Source: JAUIAI01 sp050633665
GTDB taxonomy: Bacteria; Pseudomonadota; Gammaproteobacteria; Burkholderiales; Burkholderiaceae_E
Direction: 5' to 3'
DNA: 64,000 nt
NCBI GenBank assembly: GCA_050633665.1
Contig: JBOEGY010000011.1
Span: 1-64,000 of the forward strand
This document shows, piece by piece, positions 7,801 through 16,173 of this stretch. The notes under the pieces are model-generated. The model had not been told where the DNA came from and ran no database searches. It saw nothing but the letters and a program-made list of their open reading frames with translations. The position numbers and the translations under genes are program-made. The stretch's first letter is position 1; the number at the start of each line of letters is the position of its first letter.

Positions 7801-8429
7801 AAAGCCAGGAGCCCAACTTTGCCTATATCGAAGGCGACGAAACCGCTCAGGTGGTCGCTAGCTTGACCGATCCGGAGTGCTTCAAGGGCAACCGCATGCA
7901 GCAGGTAAAGACGCAAATCGAAACCCTGCAGGAGAAGGTCACGGCCCAGGTCGAGGCCGAGGTTGCCAAGGCCAAGGAGGCGGTCGCCACCCTTAAAGGT
8001 CGCCTCTGCGGCATGGCCGAATTCAGCGCACTGAGCGGCGAGCAGCAGGAGCAGGTCACCCGACCGTTTACTGAATTCAACGCCGCGATTGAGCGCCAGA
8101 AACTGATTGCCGTCATCCGCGATACCTTGCGCCGGTTTGAGGAAAGCGACTACCAGCGGCTGCTTTCTCAGATGACATCCTGGGCGCAACCGGCACCAAC
8201 AGCTGGACCAGCTCCGGAACCCGGTCAGCCCGCTACCGCGGATGAAGGTAAGAAGTCGACGCTACCGGCGAAACCGGAACCGCACATCGAGTATGTGCCT
8301 AGCCGCTCGGTGAGGGTCTCTTTCGATAAAGCCTGGCTGGCCGATGAGAACGACGTGGAACGCTACCTGGAATCTATGCGCGAGGCGCTGCTGGATGAAA
8401 TCCGCAAGGGGAAAAGGATTCAAATATGA
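4863..8429 (+). CDS. brxC: BREX protein BrxC, large P-loop ATPase
   Basis: A protein of about 1188 residues, the usual BrxC/PglY size. The Walker A motif GFFGSGKSH is near residues 64-71. A C-terminal region with long charged helices (about residues 1000-1070) could form coiled coil, and a Pro/Ala-rich linker follows near 1110. BrxC is an essential ATPase of BREX, needed with PglX for methylation and defence. The frame also has a GTG at 4860, but ATG 4863 has a better-spaced GAGACGAGGGAAG ribosome site. The stop overlaps the next ATG by four bases, so the accessory ATPase is coupled to it. Confidence 0.92.
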   Translation: MTLKTIFSKSVDRPIEGVIKADDDASLRLEIEEYVLTNEVEKRLESFLDAYNNYESANGVWVSGFFGSGKSHLLKMLALLLENRHMDGGSALDLFLPKCGNNEILRSDLKRAAAIPSKSILFNIDQKADVISKTQIDALLAVFVKVFDEMCGYYGKQGHIAQFERDLDSRDLYDQFKSAYEFNAGRTWQKGREQALLEAKNIAKAYAEATGSDEASALGILDKYRSQYRVSIEDFAEQVNAYIERQSPDFRLNFFVDEVGQYIAENVKLMTNLQTIAESMATKCRGRAWVIVTAQEDMGTVVGEMSKQQGNDFSKIQARFANRMKLTSADVAEVIQKRLLMKTEEGVRLLSDIYYAQSSNFKTLFDFAEGSQTYRNYQDRDHFIHSYPFIPYQFALFQSAIQNLSQHNAFEGKHSSVGERSMLGVFQQVAIQIGDHEIGQLATFDLMFEGIRAALKSNIQRAIIQSENHLDDPFAIRLLKALFLVKYVKEFKPTLRNVCVLMLDGFNQDMPALRKRAEEALSLLEQQIYIQRNGELYEYLTDEEKDVEQEIKNTEVESPDVATELEKIVFDHVIKHRKIRYNPSSSKDQSQDFPFSRKLDDRLHGREYELAIHVISPFHEHAENEQMLRTISTYKSDELFLILPADERLTRDILTYKRTEKYIRQNISITQQEAVKRILTDKGFQNRERYTGLQKRVQTLLSKSKLFVAGIDVEIVSGDAQTRVLRGFHELISRAYPNLRMLRGISYTEEMIKTILSNNDGTLFGSGATSLAESEQELLAFIQSNNRGGVRTTLKNLLEKFERKPYGWYYAAVLCTLANLSARGKVEVRTDGNLLEVEELERTLRNSHDHGNVVLEPQVEFGASQVRILKEFFEDFFDAPPGAGEAKALGKETGAALEELVHQLTPLAAQASQYPFLKPLTPVLEKLKELTGKPYTWYLTELTRQEDALLNMKESVIDPIRKFMSGPQKGIFDDARKFVQSQEPNFAYIEGDETAQVVASLTDPECFKGNRMQQVKTQIETLQEKVTAQVEAEVAKAKEAVATLKGRLCGMAEFSALSGEQQEQVTRPFTEFNAAIERQKLIAVIRDTLRRFEESDYQRLLSQMTSWAQPAPTAGPAPEPGQPATADEGKKSTLPAKPEPHIEYVPSRSVRVSFDKAWLADENDVERYLESMREALLDEIRKGKRIQI

Positions 8430-9589
8430 TCGAGCGCCTTGAACTAAAGAACTTCACGGTATTCACCGATCTCACACTGGAGCTATCGCCCAAGATTAAC
8501 GTGGTTATCGGCGAGAACGGGACCGGCAAAACCCATCTGCTCAAGGCGGCCTATGGGCTTTGCGCCGGTGCGACCCTGTTTAAGAATAAGCCCGATACCA
8601 ACGACGATGAACTCAAAGCGGTGCTGACGGCGAAGCTGCTGCGCCTGTTTATGCCGCTGGACGACAAGCTCGGTCAGATGCATCGGCAAGGCGCGACGGG
8701 CCGAGCGTGCCTGTCGGCCCGCTTCGCCGAGGGACAGAAGATTGCTGCGACTTTCTTTAGAAACTCGAAGGCGCTTGCAGTACAGGATCGCACCAACTAC
8801 GAGAAGTACCAAGCTGAGGCCGTTTTCATCCCAACCAAGGAAGTACTCTCTCTTGTTAAGGGGATGGCTGACGATACACACGATCACAAAACGGTCGAAT
8901 TGATTTTCGATGATGGCTATGTTGACTTGGCCACCGCGATGATGAAGGGTTGTCATGTGGATACCGAAACCCAAGTCAGCCTTGATCCGCGTTTGAATAC
9001 GATCATTCCGCAGTTGGTAAGTCTCATCGGAGGGCGCTACCAGTGGAAAAATGGTGGGTTTTGCTTCCAGGCAGGAAAATACGTAGAGAAAGCATCTCCT
9101 AAAAGAACCAAGGCTAAGTCCGCGCAGATGTACCAAGACTCCACTGTCACTGAGTTTTTGCCAACGAGCGGCCATCTATGTTCGAGTGGCATGACGGCTG
9201 AGGGCTTTAGGAAAGTTGGCATGCTGCATCGACTCCTAAGTAATGGGACCATATTTCCCGGATCTAGTGGCCCCCTGTTTTGGGATGAGCCTGAATCAAA
9301 CATGAACCCGAAATTGATGAAGCTTCTCGTACAGATACTACTGGAGCTATCACGAAATGGTCAGCAAGTTATTCTTGGGACCCATGATTACGTCCTACTT
9401 AAATGGTTGGATTTGTTGGCAGACAAAGGACAAGGTGATCACGTTCGTTACCACTCTCTGCATCGTGATGAGGATTCGAGTGAGGTCAGAGTTGAAACGG
9501 CCAATGATTACAGCTTGGTGAGTAGGTCAGCCATCTCTAATACATTTGCTGAGTTGTACGATGAGGATGTCAAGAGGGCTCTGGGGTAA
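8426..9589 (+). CDS. ABC-type (AAA_15/AAA_21-like) ATPase, accessory gene inside BREX operon
   Basis: A 387-residue single-domain ATPase. Walker A is GENGTGKT (residues 29-36), the Walker B-like LFWDEPESN is near 283-291, and the His-switch GTHDY is near 320. LCSSGMTAEGF before Walker B could serve as a signature region. This layout matches the OLD/RloA/PtuA-like ABC ATPases found in many defence systems, but no TOPRIM or other effector domain is fused. The gene overlaps brxC by four bases and ends 6 bases before the nuclease-like gene. The first third is GC-rich like brxC while the rest is clearly AT-richer, so the gene looks mosaic. It is not one of the six BREX core genes. Function as an effector partner is inferred. 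Confidence 0.85.
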   Translation: MIERLELKNFTVFTDLTLELSPKINVVIGENGTGKTHLLKAAYGLCAGATLFKNKPDTNDDELKAVLTAKLLRLFMPLDDKLGQMHRQGATGRACLSARFAEGQKIAATFFRNSKALAVQDRTNYEKYQAEAVFIPTKEVLSLVKGMADDTHDHKTVELIFDDGYVDLATAMMKGCHVDTETQVSLDPRLNTIIPQLVSLIGGRYQWKNGGFCFQAGKYVEKASPKRTKAKSAQMYQDSTVTEFLPTSGHLCSSGMTAEGFRKVGMLHRLLSNGTIFPGSSGPLFWDEPESNMNPKLMKLLVQILLELSRNGQQVILGTHDYVLLKWLDLLADKGQGDHVRYHSLHRDEDSSEVRVETANDYSLVSRSAISNTFAELYDEDVKRALG

Positions 9590-9595
9590 GTAACG

Positions 9596-10138
9596 ATGAC
9601 ATCATATAGAGCAGAAAAAAGCGCAGAGTTGCTTTTCGAGTTCCCGGATGAAATGGAGTGGGATGAGCTCGACAAGCAGGGCGTAAAGCTACCTGTGAAC
9701 ATGAAATTTGTAGACCTTATCATTGAAAGGGATTCTGACGTTTTGCTTGTTGAGATAAAAGATCCTTCTCATTCAAAGAGTCCCGATAAGGAACGGAACA
9801 GTTATCTCAAGCGCTTATTAGACAACTCCGTTTTGACACAAGAACTGACACCAAAGGCACGTGACTCATATTCCTTTTTGCATCTAATGGAGAGAGACGG
9901 GAAACCGTTTAAATATATTGTTTTAGTCGGGCTGGATGCATTTGATCCATCACAGCAGAAGGCCGTTCTTGCAGGTTTCAAAGATCGCTTAATGGCCGAT
10001 ATCCGTTGCGAAGCATACGAGGCTTGGAAGCGTAAGCACATAGCCGATTGCGCAGTGTTATCAGTGGAAACTTGGAATGAAAACTTCCCCAAGTGGCCGG
10101 TCACCCGTCTGGGCGGTGCTGCAGCCGGAGGAGCCTGA
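9596..10138 (+). CDS. putative PD-(D/E)xK nuclease-like protein, accessory gene inside BREX operon
   Basis: A 180-residue protein I do not recognise as a named family. Its central part reads FVDLIIERDSDVLLVEIKD, giving D40, then E53-x-K55 on a predicted beta strand. This is the spacing and hydrophobic setting of a PD-(D/E)xK nuclease core. Acidic residues E11/E15 in the first helix could complete the site. The gene follows the ABC-type ATPase by 6 bases and precedes pglX by 4, so the pair is carried as a cassette between brxC and pglX. Its base composition is AT-rich (43% GC in 9601-9660, counted). An ATPase plus nuclease pair would make a self-contained effector. The nuclease call is by motif and unproven. 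Confidence 0.6.
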   Translation: MTSYRAEKSAELLFEFPDEMEWDELDKQGVKLPVNMKFVDLIIERDSDVLLVEIKDPSHSKSPDKERNSYLKRLLDNSVLTQELTPKARDSYSFLHLMERDGKPFKYIVLVGLDAFDPSQQKAVLAGFKDRLMADIRCEAYEAWKRKHIADCAVLSVETWNENFPKWPVTRLGGAAAGGA

Positions 10139-10142
10139 ATAG

Positions 10143-13100
10143 ATGGAAACGGCAAAACTCAAAAAATTCGCTCAGTTCGCCCGCCGCAGCTTGATAGATC
10201 AGGTCTCCGCCAAGCTAAAACTTGCGCTGTCAAAAAACAGCGCCGCCCGGCGCGAACGTGCCGAGGCCATCGAGAATCTGGAAGAGGCGATCAAGGGGCA
10301 CGATGAGAAGCAGGTCATCGAACGGGTGGCCTACATCTGGTTCAACCGCTTCTGCGCCCTGCGCTTCATGGACGTGAATCGTTACACTCGTGTCGGCGTG
10401 GTGTCGCCCGCCGAGGGGCAGTTCCAGCCCGAGATTCTGGCCGAAGCCAAGATGGGCCACATCGATCAAGAGATGGTCCACGACAAGATCCGGAAGCAAA
10501 TCTTCGCACTGCTCGACGGCAAAGCGCCCAGCCGCGACCCGCAAGGTGAAGCCTACCGTCTGCTGGTGGTGGCGGCCTGCAATTTCTGGAACAAGGCCAT
10601 GCCGTTCCTGTTCCAGCGCATTGATGACTACACCGAATTGCTGATGCCCGACGACCTGCTCTCGGGCAATTCCATCCTCGCCTATACCCGTGAGGCGATG
10701 ACACCGGATGCCTGCGAGGATGTCGAGGTAATCGGCTGGCTCTACCAGTTCTATATCTCTGAGAAGAAGGACGAGGTGTTCGACGGCCTGAAGAAGAACA
10801 ATAAGATCACGCCTGAGAACATCCCAGCCGCCACCCAGCTCTTCACTCCTCACTGGATCGTGCGCTACCTTGTGGAAAACTCCCTCGGTCGCCTGTGGCT
10901 GCTCAACCGTCCCGGCTCGAAGCTGGTCGAGCAGATGGACTACTACATCAAATCCGAACAGGCCGAGACGGACTTCCTGCGCATCACCAAGCCGGAGGAA
11001 ATCAAGATCTGCGATCCGGCCTGCGGCTCTGGCCACATGCTGACCTATGCCTTCGATCTGCTCTACGCTATTTACGAAGAGGAAGGCTACGAACCAGCTG
11101 AGATTCCGGAGAAGATTCTCGCCTATAACCTCTACGGCATCGAGATCGATGAACGCGCCGGGGAACTGGCGGCCTTTGCTCTAATCATGAAGGCCCGCTC
11201 AAAGCAGCGCCGATTCTTCAACAAGGGCGTCAAACCGAATATCTGCGTGCTGGAGAACGTCCACTTCGACGAGGCTGAGCTGAAGGACTACATGGACTTC
11301 GTCGGGCGTGACCTGTTCACCGCGCCACTGCACACCACCCTGAGCCAGTTCGAAGAGGCCGACAATTTCGGCTCCCTGATCCGTCCGGATATCACAGATG
11401 TGGAAGGCATGCTCAGGATTCTGGAGTCAAAGAATGTCTCTGGGCAGTTATTTATCAGCATGACCCATCGGAAGGTGCTGCAAGCCCTGCAGCAGGCCGA
11501 TTACCTGAGCCCGAAATACCATGTGGTGATTGCCAATCCGCCTTATATGGGCGGCAAGGGGATGAATGGGCGGCTGACTATTTGGGCTAAATCAAATTAT
11601 GAAAATAGCAGAGCCGACTTGTTTTCGATGTTCATTGAGCGAAATCTTGGCCTTTCCCAAAAGGGTGGTTCAGTGGCAATGATCACCATGCAAGGTTGGA
11701 TGTTCCTTTCAACCTATGAGAAGCTACGAGATGCGTTACTCCATCAAAGCACCATATTATCAATGGCTCATTTGGGGGCGAGAGCATTTGATAGTATTGG
11801 CGGCGAAGTGGTAGCCACCACCGCATTTGTGCTCAAGAACATTTGCAATCAAGAATTCAAAGGCGCTTATCTTCGCCTAGTCAACGGATCATCTGAGTTC
11901 GAAAAAGAAAAGGCACTCATAGAAGCTGTTAGGACTCCAACTTGTACTTGGAGGTATTTGGTATCTGCAACAGATATTATGACGATACCCGGGTACCCAA
12001 TCGCTTATTGGGCCTCAAAGGCAATGTTGCGTCTTTTCTCAGAAGGAAAGAGCATTACTGAATTTGTCAATTCACGCGATGGGCTAACAACCGGAAACAA
12101 TGAGACATTCATTCGATATCACTGGGAAGTTGCTTGTGAAAGGATTGAATTCGGTGCTGAAACGCCTGCGAAATTCTGGCAAACAACGAAACGTTTCGCT
12201 CCACTGATTAAGGGCGGTTCATATAGGAAATGGTACGGGAATCTGCTTAGCGTAATCACCTATGATGAGGAAGCTTATGAGGTTCTTGCAGAGTCGGGAA
12301 ATAAGCTTCCTTCGCGTGGATACTATTTTCGAGAAAATCTAAATTGGACACGAATTTCCTCTCCTTCAGGTTCATTTCGGTATACGCCGCATGGATGCAT
12401 TTTTGAAAGTGCAAGTTTATGCGCATACTCTCAAGACCAATCTAATTTGCGATTTGCCATAGCTGCCGCAAATAGCTGTATTGCGATACCACAGCTCGAC
12501 CTTGTAAACCCAACTACTAACCTGCTTTCGGGCTATTTCGATATGCTAAAAGTGCCAGAAAGCGCGACAGCGCATGTCAATGAGATTAGTTCAACCGCAA
12601 GACATCTCGTAGTGGAGGCGAAATCAGACTGGGATTCCTTCGAAACATCCTGGGACTTCACTGGCCTTCCGCTACTAAATTCCGACTACCGCCAGCCAAC
12701 GCTTAAGGCTACCTACCAGAAGCTCCGGGCCCACTGGCGGGAAGTGGCACTGGAGATGCAACGGCTGGAGGAAGAGAACAACCGCATCTTCATTGACGCC
12801 TACGGCCTGCGGGATGAGCTGACGGCCGAGGTGCCGCTCAACGAGATCACTCTGACCTGCAACCCGCACTACCGCTACGGTAACGACAAGAGCGAGGACG
12901 AGCTGGAGGCGCTGCTGCTGGCCGACACTATGCGGGAGCTGGTCTCCTATGCCGTTGGCTGTATTTTTGGCCGCTATGCGCTGGCCAAGCCGGGGTTGAT
13001 CCTGGCCAATCAGGGGGAGACCATCGAGGACTACCTGCAGCGGGTTCCGGAGTCCAGCTTCCCGGCTGATGAGGACAACGTCATCCCCATGCTCGACGGC

Positions 13101-13664
13101 GACTGGTTCAGCGACGACATAGCCGAGCGCTTCCGCAAGTTCCTGCGCGTGGCCTTTAACGAGGAGCATTACGAGGAAAACCTCTGGTTTGTCGAACAGG
13201 CGCTGAACATCAAGGGTAAGCGTAACTGGACGATCCGCGACTATTTCCTCGGCGAGTTCTACTCCGACCATTTGAAGCGTTACAAGAAGCGTCCCATCTA
13301 CTGGCTGTTCAGTAGTCCTAAAGGGAGTTTCAATGCGCTGATCTACATGCACCGCTACCGCCCGGATACCGTCAGCGTGGTGCTCAACGATTACCTGCGC
13401 GAGTTCCGCACCAAGCTCACCTCGCACAAGAGCCATCTGGAGGCAGTCAGCATCAGCGCCAGCAGCAGCCAGGGCGAGAAGAGCAAGGCCCTGAGGGAAA
13501 TCGAGAAGATCACTAAGATGATCGCCGAGATGGAGGAGTATGAACGCGAGGTGCTTTACCCGCTGGCCACCGAGCAGGTGGAGATCGATCTCGACGATGG
13601 CGTGAAGGCGAATTACCCAAAATTCGGTGCAGCACTGGAGAAGATCACAGGATTGAGCCAGTGA
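10143..13664 (+). CDS. pglX: BREX adenine-specific DNA methyltransferase PglX (BrxX)
   Basis: A 1173-residue protein, normal for PglX. The S-adenosylmethionine site is DPACGSGHML (about residue 290) and the catalytic motif is NPPYMGGKG (about 464), the amino-methyltransferase layout. PglX methylates an adenine in a non-palindromic site to mark self DNA in type 1 BREX, and is also needed for defence. Bases about 11570-12660, the likely target-recognition part, are AT-rich (42-45% GC in sampled lines) between flanks of 65-67%. This suggests exchange of the specificity region. The start ATG is 4 bases after the preceding stop, and the end overlaps pglZ by four bases (GTGA). Confidence 0.93.
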   Translation: METAKLKKFAQFARRSLIDQVSAKLKLALSKNSAARRERAEAIENLEEAIKGHDEKQVIERVAYIWFNRFCALRFMDVNRYTRVGVVSPAEGQFQPEILAEAKMGHIDQEMVHDKIRKQIFALLDGKAPSRDPQGEAYRLLVVAACNFWNKAMPFLFQRIDDYTELLMPDDLLSGNSILAYTREAMTPDACEDVEVIGWLYQFYISEKKDEVFDGLKKNNKITPENIPAATQLFTPHWIVRYLVENSLGRLWLLNRPGSKLVEQMDYYIKSEQAETDFLRITKPEEIKICDPACGSGHMLTYAFDLLYAIYEEEGYEPAEIPEKILAYNLYGIEIDERAGELAAFALIMKARSKQRRFFNKGVKPNICVLENVHFDEAELKDYMDFVGRDLFTAPLHTTLSQFEEADNFGSLIRPDITDVEGMLRILESKNVSGQLFISMTHRKVLQALQQADYLSPKYHVVIANPPYMGGKGMNGRLTIWAKSNYENSRADLFSMFIERNLGLSQKGGSVAMITMQGWMFLSTYEKLRDALLHQSTILSMAHLGARAFDSIGGEVVATTAFVLKNICNQEFKGAYLRLVNGSSEFEKEKALIEAVRTPTCTWRYLVSATDIMTIPGYPIAYWASKAMLRLFSEGKSITEFVNSRDGLTTGNNETFIRYHWEVACERIEFGAETPAKFWQTTKRFAPLIKGGSYRKWYGNLLSVITYDEEAYEVLAESGNKLPSRGYYFRENLNWTRISSPSGSFRYTPHGCIFESASLCAYSQDQSNLRFAIAAANSCIAIPQLDLVNPTTNLLSGYFDMLKVPESATAHVNEISSTARHLVVEAKSDWDSFETSWDFTGLPLLNSDYRQPTLKATYQKLRAHWREVALEMQRLEEENNRIFIDAYGLRDELTAEVPLNEITLTCNPHYRYGNDKSEDELEALLLADTMRELVSYAVGCIFGRYALAKPGLILANQGETIEDYLQRVPESSFPADEDNVIPMLDGDWFSDDIAERFRKFLRVAFNEEHYEENLWFVEQALNIKGKRNWTIRDYFLGEFYSDHLKRYKKRPIYWLFSSPKGSFNALIYMHRYRPDTVSVVLNDYLREFRTKLTSHKSHLEAVSISASSSQGEKSKALREIEKITKMIAEMEEYEREVLYPLATEQVEIDLDDGVKANYPKFGAALEKITGLSQ

Positions 13665-16159
13665 GTGATCGAATTAATCAGGCCCTGACCAAACTGTTTG
13701 AACGGCATCGGATTGTGTTCTGGTACGACAGCAAACAGGAGCTGCGCAGTGATTTTGAGGTGGTCGCTATTCCGGAGGTGGAAAAGCTGGAAATCGCTAA
13801 CAACGAATACGTCCTGAAATATCGGATTCTTCGGGAGTTTAGGGAACGGAAGTTCCTGCTCTACAAGGCGGGGCCGCAACCGGAGGATCTGGGTAACTGG
13901 CTGCTGGATGTACAACTGGCCCACGGTGAGTTCCGCACCGATCAGGTAGCTATCTGGTTGTCCGAACTGGAGCTCGGCCCGGAGTTCACGGATATGGTGC
14001 GGGCCCATGCGGAGTTCTTCCAGGCGATCAAGCGCAAGGACGCCCTCAAGAAGGTGCTCAAAGCCGACGACACCCAGGGACAGATTCGTTTGAAAATGCT
14101 GGCAGTATGCTCCGGCAGCGAGCCGCGCATGGACGCGGTGGTGGAAAACCTGCTGCAGGAACTGGCCGACGGTCGGGACGCGAAAATCAAGCTGATAGAC
14201 CGATGCAGCCTAGACGGTTTCCTCTGGGAACAGATGACCCGCTGCTATGGCTACAAGTTCGACGAGCCGGGCATCCGTGACTTCGCCATCGAGCTGTTCA
14301 AGTCCTGCTACGCCATGGGCACCAACGGCCAGGTGAAACTGACCGGCGACGCCATGGTGTTTCTCAAGCGCTGGAAAGACAGCCGTCAATTCGAAGGCGG
14401 CTTTGAGACCCTCTCGGGAGAATGCGCTGAGGTCCTTGGCATTGAGCAGGATCTGGCCAACCTGGATTTCCGCGAGTTGATCGAGTTGGATTACTTCCGC
14501 CTGATCGATCAGAAGATCATCAGTGACCTGGTGCGAGCGGTGGCAGCCCGCACGGCCTCCAGCGGTGATGTGGCGATCTGGGTTCGCCAACGGCGAAAAG
14601 GCCATTGGTATCGCGAATACCGGCATCTGTACGAGGCGGTCGATTACGCCGCCCAGTTTACCCATGTCCTGGGCGAGGCCAAGCTCGCCATGGACAGCCT
14701 CGCAGAAGGTGTGCAGCGCTACAGTCGCTTCTGGTATCAGCTCGATCAGCTCTACCGCAAGTTCACCTACCACGTACGCATGTCGGGACAGGCGTCACTG
14801 ATGGTCAGCCTGACCGACCAGGTCGAAAACCTCTACTCCAACAACTACCTATTGAAGCTGGGTGACTGTTTCCAGGCCTTCGTGGATACGGCATCGAAGT
14901 GGGAAGCCGTCCCCGTGCGTAAGCAGAATGAGTTTTTTGAGCACTGGGTCCGCCCGTTCCTGCACAAGGACAAGAAGGTCTGCGTGATCATCTCCGATGC
15001 CATGCGCTACGAGATCGGCGATGAGTTGCTGAGTCTCATCCGCCAAGAGGATCGCTACAGCGCTGAACTAGAACCGGTGCTTTCGATGCTGCCCAGCTAC
15101 ACCCAGCTCGGCATGGCGGCGCTTCTGCCCAACAAGGCGCTGGCGATTGCCGACAACGAAACCGGCGCCGTGCTGGTGAACGGGCAAAGCTCTCAGGGCA
15201 CTGCGAATCGCACCAAGATTCTTCAGGCTGCGCTGGAAGGCTGTGGTGAGGCGATTACTGCTGAAGGCTTTATGCAGCTGGACCGCGACGGCAGCCGTGA
15301 ATTACTGAAAAGCAATGACGTGCTCTACATCTACCACAACCGGATCGATCATACGGGAGACAAGATGCACTCTGAGGGTCAGGCCTTCGAGGCTGCCGAG
15401 CAGACGCTGGGCGATATCGTCCGCCTGATCAAGAAACTGACCGCTGCAAATGCCAGCAATATTCTGGTGACAGCCGATCACGGCTTTATCTATCAGCACC
15501 GACCATTGGATGAGAGCGACTTCTCCAGTGTGGAAGCAACAGGCGATGTTGTTCTGTACCGGGACCGTCGCTTCGTGCTCGGCAAGGGGCTTGCCGAGAC
15601 ATCAAGCCTGCGCAAGTTCACTCCTGAGCAACTCGGCCTGGCCGGTGAGGTGGAGGTGCAGATTCCGAAGTCGATTAACCGTCTGCGTCAGAAGGGCTCC
15701 GGCAGCCGCTTTGTGCATGGAGGCGCGTCGCTGCAGGAGGTGGTGATCCCGGTGCTCAAGATCAACAAGAAGCGCCAGAGCGATGTTACCGCCGTCGAGG
15801 TGGACATCCTGCGTGGAGCCAGCTCAGTAATTACCTCCGGGCAACTGGCGGTGACCATGTACCAGGCCGGGCCGGTAACGGACAAGATTCAGCCGCGTGT
15901 CCTGCGGGCTGGAATTTACACCGAGGCAGGCGACCTGATCTCCGATAGCCATGACCTGACCTTTGATCTGAACTCAGACAATCCCCGGGAGCGGGAGCTG
16001 CAGGTGCGCTTTGTGCTCATCCGAAAGGCTGACGAAGCCAATGGCCAAGAGGTTATTCTACGGCTGGCGGAAAAACACGCCGGGACGTCACATTACAAGG
16101 AATACAAGTCGATCCGCTATCAGATGCGGCGCTCGTTTACGAGTGACTTTGACTTTTAG
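13661..16159 (+). CDS. pglZ: BREX alkaline-phosphatase-superfamily protein PglZ (BrxZ)
   Basis: An 832-residue protein of the usual PglZ length. The alkaline-phosphatase-type metal motifs are visible: VIISDAMRYE (about residues 443-452) and VTADHGFIY (about 603-611). PglZ is the most conserved BREX protein and a metal-dependent hydrolase of still uncertain substrate, required for both methylation and defence. It starts at GTG 13661 inside the pglX stop, so it is translationally coupled. The stop lies 14 bases before brxL. No defects seen. Confidence 0.92.
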   Translation: MSDRINQALTKLFERHRIVFWYDSKQELRSDFEVVAIPEVEKLEIANNEYVLKYRILREFRERKFLLYKAGPQPEDLGNWLLDVQLAHGEFRTDQVAIWLSELELGPEFTDMVRAHAEFFQAIKRKDALKKVLKADDTQGQIRLKMLAVCSGSEPRMDAVVENLLQELADGRDAKIKLIDRCSLDGFLWEQMTRCYGYKFDEPGIRDFAIELFKSCYAMGTNGQVKLTGDAMVFLKRWKDSRQFEGGFETLSGECAEVLGIEQDLANLDFRELIELDYFRLIDQKIISDLVRAVAARTASSGDVAIWVRQRRKGHWYREYRHLYEAVDYAAQFTHVLGEAKLAMDSLAEGVQRYSRFWYQLDQLYRKFTYHVRMSGQASLMVSLTDQVENLYSNNYLLKLGDCFQAFVDTASKWEAVPVRKQNEFFEHWVRPFLHKDKKVCVIISDAMRYEIGDELLSLIRQEDRYSAELEPVLSMLPSYTQLGMAALLPNKALAIADNETGAVLVNGQSSQGTANRTKILQAALEGCGEAITAEGFMQLDRDGSRELLKSNDVLYIYHNRIDHTGDKMHSEGQAFEAAEQTLGDIVRLIKKLTAANASNILVTADHGFIYQHRPLDESDFSSVEATGDVVLYRDRRFVLGKGLAETSSLRKFTPEQLGLAGEVEVQIPKSINRLRQKGSGSRFVHGGASLQEVVIPVLKINKKRQSDVTAVEVDILRGASSVITSGQLAVTMYQAGPVTDKIQPRVLRAGIYTEAGDLISDSHDLTFDLNSDNPRERELQVRFVLIRKADEANGQEVILRLAEKHAGTSHYKEYKSIRYQMRRSFTSDFDF

Positions 16160-16173
16160 TGGAAGGGTGACCG

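Noticed and set aside
10230..11036. Long antisense frame of 268 codons inside pglX
   Set aside because: A shadow of the GC-rich third codon positions of pglX; no domain and no ribosome site. The same holds for antisense frames in brxC, pglZ and brxL.
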